Shown one piece after another: positions 33,207 to 42,312 of a stretch of DNA of 64,000 bases (its first letter is position 1; every line of letters begins with the position of its first letter). This DNA comes from Pseudolachnospira sp051055405 (GTDB lineage Bacteria > Bacillota > Clostridia > Lachnospirales > Lachnospiraceae), in the NCBI RefSeq assembly GCF_051055405.1, contig NZ_CP167068.1:2232001-2296000 (forward strand), in the 5' to 3' direction. A program made the translations under genes and the position numbers. The notes under the pieces were generated by a model, which was not told the DNA's origin, did not search any database, and worked only from the letters and a program-made list of their open reading frames with translations.

Positions 33207-33681
33207 CTTCCTCCTGCCATCCCTTACAGACGTCTACCCAGCCGTCACATTTCGAGTATTCTTCTAATTCCGGAATCGTCAGCTCAATCGCGCTGTTGCT
33301 GCTGCCGCAGGCCGGAAATACGGTCTCAAACCGCTTTAAGGACTCGTCCAAATATATTTTTACGCCTTCCTTGACCGCAAAAGGACAGACTCCGCCTACC
33401 GCATGGCCGATCTGCTCCACGGCCTCATCTGCTGTCAGCATCTTTGCTTTTCCGCCAAAGGCTGCTTTATACTTTTTGTTGTCCACCTTCGCGTCTCCGG
33501 CGGCAACAATCAAAAGGCTGACGCCATCTAATTGGAAAGACAAGGTCTTGGCAATCCGTTTCCCCTCGCAGCCAAGGGCCAACGCCGCCAAATCTACCGT
33601 GGCGCTGGAAACCTGGAATTCCTGAATCCGGTTCTCCACGCCCCACTGCTTAAAATATTCTCTTACCCGATCAATAGACAT
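33202..33681 (-). CDS. YbaK/EbsC family aminoacyl-tRNA deacylase
   Basis: This 159-residue YbaK-fold protein likely hydrolyses mischarged tRNA (Cys-tRNA-Pro or similar) in translation proofreading. The start at 33681 (MSIDRVREYFKQWG) gives the usual family length. Longer starts to 33744 add a charged extension with no strong ribosome site. Features are the RIAKTLSFQLDGVSLLIVAAGDAKVDNKK stretch in the first half (about 41-69), the GGVCPF loop around 95, and the final acidic segment. The exact tRNA specificity cannot be read. Confidence 0.87.
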   Translation of the reverse strand: MSIDRVREYFKQWGVENRIQEFQVSSATVDLAALALGCEGKRIAKTLSFQLDGVSLLIVAAGDAKVDNKKYKAAFGGKAKMLTADEAVEQIGHAVGGVCPFAVKEGVKIYLDESLKRFETVFPACGSSNSAIELTIPELEEYSKCDGWVDVCKGWQEEV

Positions 33682-33778
33682 AATATTGACATTCCTCTTT
33701 TCTTCTCTCTGTTGGCTTTTCCGTTCCAGCTCATTCGTTCTCATACCGAATGGTTCTTTCCTTTTTCCAACTTCTTTC

Positions 33779-34975
33779 TCAATACTCCCGACACACCTGG
33801 AAGATATAAAATTTTAGGTAATAGGATTCCTCTGCCGCCCACAGAATCGGATGATCCGGCGACTGGGTGCGGAATTCTACCTGGCGGAGGCGTCGGTGCA
33901 CATTTTCTGCCGCCTGATGAATCGTCTTCGTAAAAAGATCATAGGTCATAAAATGGGAGCAGGAGCAGGTAGCAAGGTAGCCGCCATCCTTCACCAGACG
34001 CATAGCCCGGCGATTGATTTCCCGGTACCCCTTCACCGCATTTTTTACAGAATTTTGCGACTTGGCAAAAGCCGGCGGATCTAGGATCACCACGTCAAAC
34101 TGCTCCCCCGCCGCTTCCAATTCGGGGAGTAATTCAAAGACATCCGCGCACTGGAACCGAACCACATTCGATAAATCGTTCAGCTTTGCATTTTTTTCCG
34201 CCTGCCGCACGCCCACCTCCGACGCATCCACCCCCAAGACACTTTTTGCGCCGCTTATCCCAGCATTTAAGGCAAAAGATCCGGTATGGGTAAAACAGTC
34301 CAGTACGGTTGCCCCCTTGCAAAGCCTTTGGATAGCCAGGCGGTTGTATTTTTGATCCAGGAAAAATCCTGTTTTCTGTCCATTTTCCACGTCCACCTGG
34401 TATTTTACTCCGTTTTCCACGATCTCTACGATTGGCTCGAAGGGATCTGACAGAAAGCCTTTCACCCGCTTCATGCCTTCCTGTTCCCGCACTTTCGCGT
34501 CGCTGCGCTCATAAACACCTCGAATCCGGATTCCATCTTCCGCCAAAATCTCCGTTAAAAGCGTAAGAATCTGTTCCTTCATTCGGTCAATCCCCAAAGC
34601 CAGCGATTCTACCACCAGTACGTCGGAAAACTTATCGACGACCAGGCCCGGCAAGAAATCCGCCTCTCCAAAAATCACACGGCAGCTGCTGGTATCCACT
34701 GTTTTCTTTCGGTATTCCCAGGCATTTTTCAGCCGCTTTCGCAAAAATTCCTCATCGATGGAAGCATTGGGATTTCTCGTCATCATACGAATACGAATTT
34801 TTGAATGACGGTTGATAAAACCAATCCCCATGGGGTATCCATCAAAATCTTCTACCGCGAGCAGATCTCCATCCTCAAAACTGCCGTCCACCACCGCAAT
34901 TTCATTGTCATATATCCACAGTCCGCCCGCTTTTAGTGTGCGGCCCGCTCCTCTTTTCAATTTGGCAACTGCCAT
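33779..34975 (-). CDS. Class I rRNA large-subunit methyltransferase (RlmI-like, PUA domain)
   Basis: This 398-residue cytosine-C5-type methyltransferase is similar to RlmI (YccW), which methylates 23S rRNA. The start at 34975 (MAVAKLKRGAGR) follows GGGAGA; a longer frame overlaps the upstream HD gene. It has an N-terminal PUA domain (about 2-80), then a central beta-barrel region. The Rossmann methyltransferase domain has VLDCFTHTGSFALNAGISGA (motif I, about 220), LDPPAFAKS (motif IV, about 300) and a CSCSH motif near 345. The exact rRNA target is inferred only. Confidence 0.9.
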   Translation of the reverse strand: MAVAKLKRGAGRTLKAGGLWIYDNEIAVVDGSFEDGDLLAVEDFDGYPMGIGFINRHSKIRIRMMTRNPNASIDEEFLRKRLKNAWEYRKKTVDTSSCRVIFGEADFLPGLVVDKFSDVLVVESLALGIDRMKEQILTLLTEILAEDGIRIRGVYERSDAKVREQEGMKRVKGFLSDPFEPIVEIVENGVKYQVDVENGQKTGFFLDQKYNRLAIQRLCKGATVLDCFTHTGSFALNAGISGAKSVLGVDASEVGVRQAEKNAKLNDLSNVVRFQCADVFELLPELEAAGEQFDVVILDPPAFAKSQNSVKNAVKGYREINRRAMRLVKDGGYLATCSCSHFMTYDLFTKTIHQAAENVHRRLRQVEFRTQSPDHPILWAAEESYYLKFYIFQVCREY

Positions 34976-34995
34976 TGTTTCTCCCTTTGGAGATA

Positions 34996-36483
34996 TCATC
35001 TCCATTCGTTTCCTCCCTCTTCCAATCTTTGCAAAACTGCTTCCGGAAACTCATATTCCCGCAAAATGCAAGTCCGTGTACTATATAGACGGGACATCAA
35101 GGACGCCGGACTGTCCGGCAGCAGTACAGGCTCCCGCCCTTCCTCCAAAATCGGAATCCCTTCCTGCAAACGCCGAATCCGGCGCATCTCCGCCTCCGCC
35201 TCAGGCAAAGGAGAAGACGCCAAAATCGGCTCCAGCCGTTCCTCAAATTCCCGGTCCGGAATCTGATTGGTAAAGGCGCCCACATGGAGAATCGGGATGG
35301 CCCGGCTGTCTTTCTGTCGCAAATTCCGATAAATCGGATGTTTTCGCAAACTCTTTTTTAATTCCTCTTCTCCGGCGAAAGTAACCGCGATCTCTCGGTT
35401 TTCTGTCAGAGCCAGTTCCTGATACCGCAAAAGCAGTTCCTGGAGCGCGTCGGCAAAGGGAGAATATCCCATAGATACGTGATGGAGGCTGTCCCAAAAC
35501 GCCCGATCGGTAAAATACAGAAATTCTGTCTTGCCATTGTGCTTTTCCACATAGCGAAGCAAGCCGTCCGGAGACGGAAATTCGCTGGTATTCTGCCCGA
35601 TAAACCCTTCAGTCAAGGCCCGCGCCATAAACTCCAAAATCGCCACATGACGGTTAAAAAACACCTGTGTGTAAGAGTAATAACGGTTCATCAAAAATTG
35701 GTCCGCGATGGATATTCCCTTTGGGGAAACTCCGATGATCTCAACACCGCGGTAATCCCGCCTGACCAGGTTGCGCAAAAATAGCCCCAGTTCAAAACCT
35801 CCGTAACTGGTTCCGGAAAAAGTGGCGTCCCGCAGCAGATAATCGATTCGATCCGCATCCAGTTCGGAGTGAATCAGCTGTACCAGGCCGGAGATCTCTG
35901 GGTTTCGTTCTGCATTGCCGGTAATAATATCACAGATATGATCGATCGTAATCAAGGAAGAGCCTTTGCAGTGGCGCTCAATGATCTTCCGGATATCCGC
36001 GTCGCTGCGGATCAACCGCACGGTCAACTGCTCATGGTGAAAGGGATTCTCCGATGCCTGCATATAATTACAATTAGTTTTCCCCAGTCCGTCTAACTCT
36101 GCCAATACCCGCTTTTTCTGGTTTTCCGGAATCCGTTCCGGGTGGTCGGGCAGCGTCTTATAGGCCTGCTCTCCGACATGGGACAGCGGATAATGGCCGA
36201 TATCATGGAGAAGCGCTGCCAGACGTACCAGCTGGCGTTCCTCGTCGGAATATCGCAGCTGTACCGCCATCTGGTCCGCAATATACATGACGCCGAGGGA
36301 ATGGATAAAGCGGGTATGCTCCGCTCCCGGAAAAATCCAGTTGGTCAGGCTTAACTGTTTGATTCCCTGAAGGCGTTTAAAAATCGGAAGCTCCAGGATC
36401 TCTTTTTCCACGGCGGTGAATTCGATAAAGCCGTGGACGTTGTCTAAGATTTTGTCGATAAATTCAATACGGTAAGAATCCAT
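34996..36483 (-). CDS. HD domain phosphohydrolase (dGTPase-like/YwfO family)
   Basis: This 495-residue metal-dependent phosphohydrolase is related to deoxynucleoside triphosphate triphosphohydrolases. The HD superfamily motifs are clear: HTRFIHSLGVMYIADQMA (first His), LLHDIGHYPLSH (His-Asp, about 95) and a later HSELDADRIDYLLRD (Asp, about 215). AAAGGAGG precedes the start. It may hydrolyse dNTPs or a signalling nucleotide; this is family knowledge, not seen. It sits directly upstream of the RlmI-like gene with a 20-bp gap. Confidence 0.88.
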   Translation of the reverse strand: MDSYRIEFIDKILDNVHGFIEFTAVEKEILELPIFKRLQGIKQLSLTNWIFPGAEHTRFIHSLGVMYIADQMAVQLRYSDEERQLVRLAALLHDIGHYPLSHVGEQAYKTLPDHPERIPENQKKRVLAELDGLGKTNCNYMQASENPFHHEQLTVRLIRSDADIRKIIERHCKGSSLITIDHICDIITGNAERNPEISGLVQLIHSELDADRIDYLLRDATFSGTSYGGFELGLFLRNLVRRDYRGVEIIGVSPKGISIADQFLMNRYYSYTQVFFNRHVAILEFMARALTEGFIGQNTSEFPSPDGLLRYVEKHNGKTEFLYFTDRAFWDSLHHVSMGYSPFADALQELLLRYQELALTENREIAVTFAGEEELKKSLRKHPIYRNLRQKDSRAIPILHVGAFTNQIPDREFEERLEPILASSPLPEAEAEMRRIRRLQEGIPILEEGREPVLLPDSPASLMSRLYSTRTCILREYEFPEAVLQRLEEGGNEWR

Positions 36484-36655
36484 GGGCCTCCTTTGGGGTA
36501 ATCGTGGGGTGTCAGGCTTTTTTCAGAGTATCTTCGCTAAAACGCAGGTTTATCATAACGCTGTAAATGGATTGTTGTCAAGAATATTCCTTGGGGGTAC
36601 CTTTCCTGTTCCATACCAGATCAATCATGGTTTTCGTTCCGCTAAAAAATGAATA
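36484..36655. other. Intergenic region upstream of the HD-domain gene
   Basis: No coding region seen. It should hold the promoter of the leftward HD gene, but no convincing -35/-10 pair was found. Confidence 0.4.
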
Positions 36656-36697
36656 CCTCCCACCAACGGTTCTTCCTGCAAAACAGTTGGTGGGAGG
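36656..36697 (-). terminator. Terminator of the endosialidase-like gene
   Basis: Perfect 12-bp arms CCTCCCACCAAC and GTTGGTGGGAGG with an 18-nt loop. TATTCATTTTTTAG follows on the minus strand. Confidence 0.75.
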
Positions 36698-36749
36698 CGC
36701 TCACTACATCAAAAATCCATTCCCAGCGGTTCGTTTTCCGCTCCTTACT

Positions 36750-37163
36750 TTACCGTTCTACTACTTTCACCTGAACGGGCGCGCCTTTTTCCAGTTCCAC
36801 ACTAAAAGACAGCTTCCCACTCCGGTTGGTCTCTACCAGCCCAACTTGTTCCCCATCGACAAAAATCTCGTACTCCGTCGACTCGGCCAACTCTAAGGTA
36901 ATCTGAACATCCTGACTGCTCTCCAATTGGAAACTAACCCCGTTTTCCTTCTCCAGGAAATGGGTTACTGTGCTTCCCGGCACCGATTCGTATACAAATA
37001 GGCCGTTTCGTTCCAGTTTGGTGATCTCATCATAGGTTTTGACCTTGTAAACGTCGCCGCCATGTTCAAAATCTTCCCGTTTTCCCTTTTGTTCTCTCGT
37101 GTAATCGCCGAAACTAATGGTTCCGTCATTCTCGCTTTGCAATAATTCCGTCACCACTGACAT
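36750..37163 (-). CDS. Endosialidase-like small protein of Lachnospiraceae
   Basis: This 137-residue protein is usually annotated as an endosialidase chain in Lachnospiraceae, but the sequence shows no catalytic motif. The start at 37163 (MSVVTELLQSENDG) follows AGGAGG. Family features include TISFGDYTREQKGKR, DVYKVKTYDEITKLERNG, LFVYESVPGS and the final GKLSFSVEL. It has no signal peptide. It has its own promoter overlapping the end of clpC. Function is unknown. Confidence 0.75.
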   Translation of the reverse strand: MSVVTELLQSENDGTISFGDYTREQKGKREDFEHGGDVYKVKTYDEITKLERNGLFVYESVPGSTVTHFLEKENGVSFQLESSQDVQITLELAESTEYEIFVDGEQVGLVETNRSGKLSFSVELEKGAPVQVKVVER

Positions 37164-37213
37164 GGGTATATCCTCCTTTATCCTGTGCGCCATGCGCTGT
37201 TTCCTGTTCTTTC

Positions 37214-37242
37214 ATTATACTCGATGAATGAAAGTTCATCAA
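37214..37242 (-). promoter_or_regulatory. Promoter of the endosialidase-like gene
   Basis: On the minus strand TTGATG (37237-37242), a 17-bp spacer and a consensus TATAAT (37214-37219). The -35 box overlaps the last bases of clpC. Confidence 0.75.
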
Positions 37243-39677
37243 TCTTTTGCAGAAAATATTAATTGATTCTTTAGTACTTTTACCTGCACCTCGGATCCAG
37301 TTTTCAAGCTGCCAGTCAAAATCTCCTCAGCCAGTTTATCTTCCAATTCTGTTTGAAGCGCACGGCGGAGCGGTCTTGCCCCATATTTCACATCATACCC
37401 TTTTTCGATCAGCCATTCTTTTGCTTTTCCCGTCACACTGAGGCGGAGACCTAAATTTTTCTCCAACCGGCTGCTGATATCTTTCAGCATAATCTGAAGA
37501 ATTTCTTTCATATTTTCTTTATTTAGCGCATGGAACACCAGAATCTCGTCAATCCGATTGAGAAACTCTGGTTTAAAGATACGGCGGACCTCTTCCATCA
37601 CCCCGTTTTTCATGGTTTCATAGTTGGTCTTCTCATCGTTCTTCGCCGCAAAACCAAGGGTTTTCGGAGACAAAATCCGCTCTGCTCCTGCGTTTGAAGT
37701 CATAATCAAAATGGTATTTTTAAAATTCACCTTCCGCCCCTGGGCGTCGGTGATGTGACCATCGTCCAGCACCTGCAAAAGGATATGGAATACATCCGGA
37801 TGGGCTTTCTCAATCTCATCGAACAAAATCACGGAATAGGGATTCCGTCTCACTTTCTCACTTAACTGCCCGCCTTCTTCGTATCCCACATAGCCAGGCG
37901 GAGAACCGATCAGCTTGGAAACGCTGTGTTTTTCCATATATTCCGACATATCCACCCGGATCATGGCTTCTTCTTTTCCAAACATGGCTTCCGCCAGGGC
38001 TTTACAAAGCTCTGTCTTTCCTACGCCGGTCGGCCCCAGGAAAAGGAAGGAACCGATGGGACGACGGGGATCTTTTAGGCCAACCCGACTGCGGCGTACT
38101 GCTTTTGCCACCGCGGAGACAGCCTCATCCTGACCAATGACTCTTTTATGCAGAATCTTTTCCAGGCGCTGCAGCCGCGCCGACTCGCCCTCTGTCAGCT
38201 GCTGGGCTGGAATCCCAGTCCAATCTGCTACCACGCCGGCTACATCGTTTTCTGTTACCTGAAGCTTCTTCTGTTTTTTCCTACGGCGATTGGAAGCATC
38301 CAATTTCTTCCGAAGCCCCGCCTGTTCCGTCCGGAACCGGGAAGCGCTCTCAAAATCGCCCAAGCGGATCGCCTGCTCCTTCTTTTCTTCCAGCAGTTGA
38401 ATTTCTTCCTCCAGCTTAGATACCACGGGCGTGTCTTTTCCCTCGTGAAGGCGTACCTTGGACGCCGCTTCATCCAGTAGATCCAAAGCTTTATCCGGCA
38501 GAAATCGGTCGTTTACATAACGGGCGGAGAGCTGCACGGCAGCTGCCAATGTTTCGTCTAAAATTTCTACCTGGTGATGACGCTCATAGCGCCCCCGCAA
38601 ACCGTAAAGAATTTCTATCGTCTCTTCCTCCGAAGGTTCTTCCACCGTCACCGGCTGAAAACGCCGTTCCAACGCGGCGTCCTTTTCGATGTGTTTCCGA
38701 TACTCTTCGATAGTCGTAGCCCCAACCAGCTGAATTTCTCCACGGGACAGCGCAGGCTTTAAGATATTGGCCGCATCCAGAGCACCCTCCGCGCCGCCGG
38801 CGCCGATCAGCGTATGAATCTCATCTAAAAAGAGTAAAATCCGGGAGTCTCCGGAAGCTTCCTGAATGACTTTTTTTATTCTTTCTTCAAATTCTCCTCT
38901 ATATTTGGAGCCGGCCACCATGCCGGAAAGATCGAGAGAGAGAATTCGCCTGTCCCGCATCGCTTCCGGTACTTTTCCAGCGGCGATCCGCAGCGCCAGA
39001 CTTTCCACAATGGCGGTTTTTCCCACGCCTGGCTCCCCGATCAGACAGGGATTATTTTTTGTACGGCGGCTTAAAATCTGCATCAGACGCTGCAGCTCTT
39101 TTTCTCTTCCGATCACCGGATCCAGCTGGCCATCCGCCGCCAGGGCAGTCAGATCCCTGCTATATTTATTTAAGGTCGGCGTTCCCTGGGACGGCTGACC
39201 GTTTTCTTCTAATTCGTCCTGATAATAACGACCATCGCTGCCCATGGCGGCAATCAAATCGGTAAGAACGCGGCCCGTATTCACATCCATGGTCCGCAGC
39301 AGACGCAATGCCACACAGCCGCGGCATTTTAATAGCGCCATAAATAAATGTTCCGTTCCGATCTTTTCCTGACGGCCTCGGTTTGCAATCGAAAGGCTTA
39401 GCTCCATCGCTTCTTTGGCGCGCGGCGTAAAGCCCGGCCGTCCGGCAAAGATGCTGTCATCTTCCGTTGCCGAAAGTCTCTGAATCAAGTCTAAAGCTTT
39501 CTGAGCCGTGACATTTTGCGCTTCTAATAGCTTCGCCGGAAGACATTCTGTCTGAAGCAATCCAACGAGAAGATGTTCGGTCCCAATATTAAGGTGCTCT
39601 AAGGCGTCTGCCGCAGCAGACGCCTCCTTCAGCACTTGTTCGCATGGAACTGTTAAGGGATATTCCCAAATTGACAT
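37239..39677 (-). CDS. clpC: ATP-dependent Clp protease ATP-binding subunit ClpC
   Basis: This is an 812-residue AAA+ unfoldase that feeds proteins to ClpP. The start at 39677 (ATG) is preferred over a TTG two codons upstream. Features are N-domain repeats (LNIGTEHLLVGLLQ and KIGTEHLFMALLK). The first ATPase has GEPGVGKTA and LLFLDEIHTL, followed by a UVR-like middle domain (about 395-450). The second ATPase has GPTGVGKTE and LFDEIEKA, and an LGF loop for ClpP docking lies after it. The usual ctsR-mcsA-mcsB neighbours are absent. It lies 27 bp downstream of the glucosaminidase gene with no visible terminator between. Confidence 0.95.
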   Translation of the reverse strand: MSIWEYPLTVPCEQVLKEASAAADALEHLNIGTEHLLVGLLQTECLPAKLLEAQNVTAQKALDLIQRLSATEDDSIFAGRPGFTPRAKEAMELSLSIANRGRQEKIGTEHLFMALLKCRGCVALRLLRTMDVNTGRVLTDLIAAMGSDGRYYQDELEENGQPSQGTPTLNKYSRDLTALAADGQLDPVIGREKELQRLMQILSRRTKNNPCLIGEPGVGKTAIVESLALRIAAGKVPEAMRDRRILSLDLSGMVAGSKYRGEFEERIKKVIQEASGDSRILLFLDEIHTLIGAGGAEGALDAANILKPALSRGEIQLVGATTIEEYRKHIEKDAALERRFQPVTVEEPSEEETIEILYGLRGRYERHHQVEILDETLAAAVQLSARYVNDRFLPDKALDLLDEAASKVRLHEGKDTPVVSKLEEEIQLLEEKKEQAIRLGDFESASRFRTEQAGLRKKLDASNRRRKKQKKLQVTENDVAGVVADWTGIPAQQLTEGESARLQRLEKILHKRVIGQDEAVSAVAKAVRRSRVGLKDPRRPIGSFLFLGPTGVGKTELCKALAEAMFGKEEAMIRVDMSEYMEKHSVSKLIGSPPGYVGYEEGGQLSEKVRRNPYSVILFDEIEKAHPDVFHILLQVLDDGHITDAQGRKVNFKNTILIMTSNAGAERILSPKTLGFAAKNDEKTNYETMKNGVMEEVRRIFKPEFLNRIDEILVFHALNKENMKEILQIMLKDISSRLEKNLGLRLSVTGKAKEWLIEKGYDVKYGARPLRRALQTELEDKLAEEILTGSLKTGSEVQVKVLKNQLIFSAKD

Positions 39678-39704
39678 GGACAAGATTCTCCTTATAATAG
39701 TTGA

Positions 39705-42137
39705 TTAACGGGTGATACCGAAACGCTTGCACAGCCGGTCAAATTCCACGGAATTTGTAAATCCCTTCAAGACAGTGCTCCGGCTCTCGCCGCGATTTAA
39801 TACATTTACCCAAGCATTTAGTCCGGCAGTATCCGGTTCGCGGTCAAACAACGTCCGGTACAAAATGGTAACATAATTCTGATTCGACAGACGTTTATTG
39901 ATCAATTCTTCGCTAAGGAAAAATCCGCCTGCAATGTCACTTCCGGATATGATATGATTCAAAAGACGCTCCACCCAAAACGCTCTCTCATCCTCCCTCG
40001 CGCTGCGGCCCAGACACACGCTGTACATGCGGGTCACAAAAGCGGTCACATCCATATTTTTGTCTAAAACAGAACTCGATGTATAGGTTCCCTTCTTTAC
40101 GCCATATTTATTACAGATGTTGGTAAATTCCTGCGAATTGGCAAAACCGGCAAAGACGCCCTCTCTGCTTCCCCCCCGATTTAGCACAGTCTGCCACGCA
40201 GTCATTCCGCCTGCTTCTGGTTCTCTTCCCAGTACCGCACGATATAACATCTGAAGGTAGGTAGTGTCGCTTACGTTTCGATTCAGATATTCCTGACTGA
40301 AAACAAAACTAGCCGCCACCTCAACAGCAGTTGCCTTTCCTGTCGTCAACACATAGTACCATTCGCTTAAGCCCTTGGAGTCTGGCTCTCTGCCCAAGAT
40401 CGTCTCATACAGACGAACAATAAAATTCCGCACAGGCGCTGTCGGATTGATGTCATCGCTCGGCATAGGAGCCGCCGATGCCGGCATGCCGCTATAAATA
40501 GGAATCTTAAAGGTCAAGGTTCCCTTTCTCAGATCAGCAGAATAAGCTTTGCTTAAAATGCGGCCCTCACCATCCGCTCCCTGGATATCCGTCGAATACT
40601 GATGGGAATATCTCCCGGACAATACGTCAAACCGCTTCAGATACAGGGTATCTTGACCATAACGAGTAATATATTCCGCAAAATACTCTGCACCGCCGTC
40701 AAGCGCTTTTGTTCTGCTATTCCAAGGACGTCCCCAGGAAGTGCTGTTATTCTTCCAGCCCGCCGCAATATGAAGTCCTCTCAAGTATGCTTTACTATGC
40801 TCCGAATCCGTATAGGCTCCAATGTTAAAATAATTGTAATAGCCCCTATAATCATGTCCAGGTTCCGATACCGTCCCGCTGATGGTCGGTTTGTCCGCTC
40901 CGTTTACCCCTAATTCCTGGATCAGAATACTGCATAGAGCCATCGGATTAAAGCCAGCTTTTTTTGCTGCATTCAGGATCGCTTCCGGGTAATTAATGGT
41001 ATCGCCATTGGCGTGGGTATAGCTTCCCGTCAGCCATCTTGCTCCCATACCGGATGCAACGGAAGCTACCTTCGCCGCGTCCGCGCTGGTATCCGCCAGA
41101 TCCAAAAACTGAAAAACACTCGCATCATCCAGGAAATTTCTTGGATCTAGATAATAGGCCACCAATTCCTTGGAAGCAACCGCCCAGGCATCTCCATCCC
41201 ATCCCGTTATCCATTTGCCGGTATTCCAGTCGAAAGCTCCCGGTTCCGTAGACTTCCAGGAAGCAATACTATTTTTATCTACCAAGCTAACCGCCTGGGT
41301 TCCTCCGGAGCTTGCGCCTCCCGGTCCATTGGGGTTAAACCAGCTTTCTTTTGTCAGGGCCGTACTCCAATTTCCCGCTTTTTGGGCGACAAATTTCCAG
41401 TTCGGATACTGAGCGTGTAAAATTCTTAATTTCTGCTTATAACTTTCCGGAAAGCCTTGAGCAGACAGCTCCGCTTCAAAGGCAGCGTCCCCTCCGACCT
41501 CCATGGTGGAAAGTGTGATATAAGGGCTGCTGACATACCCCTGTTTTCCATTATAGGTAACCAAAAACCACACGTCGCCGTCTTTATCTTTTCCATCGCC
41601 AAGGATTGTCAAAACTGTTCCTTTTGGTATCGTCCCAATCGATGGGTTATTGGTTCCCGGCTGATAGCGATAATTTACCGTAGCCGTCGTGGTTCCTCTC
41701 TGAACCGACGCATACAGAGCAAAACCTACTAAAACTTCCTCCGGAGCGGCAATCTCGCCTCCTTCTACAGCCTCTTCGATAATCTGCTCCACATTCTCCG
41801 GAGTCACCTCCGTCGTCTCTTCTGCGTTGGACGAATCCACTTCTGTACTCTCTGTTTCCGTTACCGGATCGCCTTCTGTCGTTGCAACTGAGTCCGTTTG
41901 TATTGTGCTCTCCGGTACAGTAGTTTCCGAAGTTTCCGTTTCACTAGTTGAGAAGGATTCCCCCTCATCTGAAATTGGTGTCGTCTCGCTCGCCGTCCCC
42001 ACTAGGCCTTCCCCGGAGGCTTCGGTTTCCGCGAAAGCTGGTGCGGCCGGTCCAATTAGTCCCACGCACAACAAGAATGCCAAAAGGAAACATTGCCAAC
42101 GTATCAAGCGATTCTTTCCCGTTTCTTTCTTTTTCAT
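39705..42137 (-). CDS. Secreted N-acetylglucosaminidase with SH3b and four DUF4214 modules
   Basis: This 810-residue peptidoglycan hydrolase starts at 42137, where AGGAGG has a 6-nt spacer (two ATGs compete). A signal peptide (FLLAFLLCVGLIGPAAPAFA) is followed by an S/T/E-rich linker and an SH3b domain (about 150-210). The glucosaminidase-like domain (about 230-545) shows YPNWKFVAQ, YYLDPRNFL, SILIQELGVNG and YNYFNIGAY. The C terminus (about 565-810) is four DUF4214 units, each with an LGREP-type motif, ending GFTNSVEFDRLC. The same ending occurs in two other proteins in the window. It probably cleaves the GlcNAc-MurNAc bond. Confidence 0.88.
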   Translation of the reverse strand: MKKKETGKNRLIRWQCFLLAFLLCVGLIGPAAPAFAETEASGEGLVGTASETTPISDEGESFSTSETETSETTVPESTIQTDSVATTEGDPVTETESTEVDSSNAEETTEVTPENVEQIIEEAVEGGEIAAPEEVLVGFALYASVQRGTTTATVNYRYQPGTNNPSIGTIPKGTVLTILGDGKDKDGDVWFLVTYNGKQGYVSSPYITLSTMEVGGDAAFEAELSAQGFPESYKQKLRILHAQYPNWKFVAQKAGNWSTALTKESWFNPNGPGGASSGGTQAVSLVDKNSIASWKSTEPGAFDWNTGKWITGWDGDAWAVASKELVAYYLDPRNFLDDASVFQFLDLADTSADAAKVASVASGMGARWLTGSYTHANGDTINYPEAILNAAKKAGFNPMALCSILIQELGVNGADKPTISGTVSEPGHDYRGYYNYFNIGAYTDSEHSKAYLRGLHIAAGWKNNSTSWGRPWNSRTKALDGGAEYFAEYITRYGQDTLYLKRFDVLSGRYSHQYSTDIQGADGEGRILSKAYSADLRKGTLTFKIPIYSGMPASAAPMPSDDINPTAPVRNFIVRLYETILGREPDSKGLSEWYYVLTTGKATAVEVAASFVFSQEYLNRNVSDTTYLQMLYRAVLGREPEAGGMTAWQTVLNRGGSREGVFAGFANSQEFTNICNKYGVKKGTYTSSSVLDKNMDVTAFVTRMYSVCLGRSAREDERAFWVERLLNHIISGSDIAGGFFLSEELINKRLSNQNYVTILYRTLFDREPDTAGLNAWVNVLNRGESRSTVLKGFTNSVEFDRLCKRFGITR

Positions 42138-42204
42138 GCTCATCCTCCTAAATAAGTTTAATTTCAGTTCATCCAAACAAAAATCCCAGCAGACACTACC
42201 ATAT

Positions 42205-42233
42205 AGTATAAAGGGTAGGTTTCCCGCCGTCAA
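42205..42233 (-). promoter_or_regulatory. Promoter of the glucosaminidase gene, inside serA terminator
   Basis: On the minus strand TTGACG (42228-42233), a 17-bp spacer and TATACT (42205-42210). The -35 box lies in the hairpin loop and the spacer is the hairpin's distal arm. Confidence 0.7.
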
Positions 42234-42247
42234 CTGGGAACCTACCC
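42211..42247 (-). terminator. Terminator of the leu-ilv-ser operon
   Basis: Arms GGGTAGGTTCCC and GGGAAACCTACCC (minus strand) are followed by TTTATACT. The better T-run is on the plus strand, so leftward termination may be partial. Confidence 0.55.
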
Positions 42248-42312
42248 CTTTTTTGTTTAACAAGAAATTTCGCAGAGCGAAATTCTTTATTCTTATATGT
42301 CAATTTTTGCTT

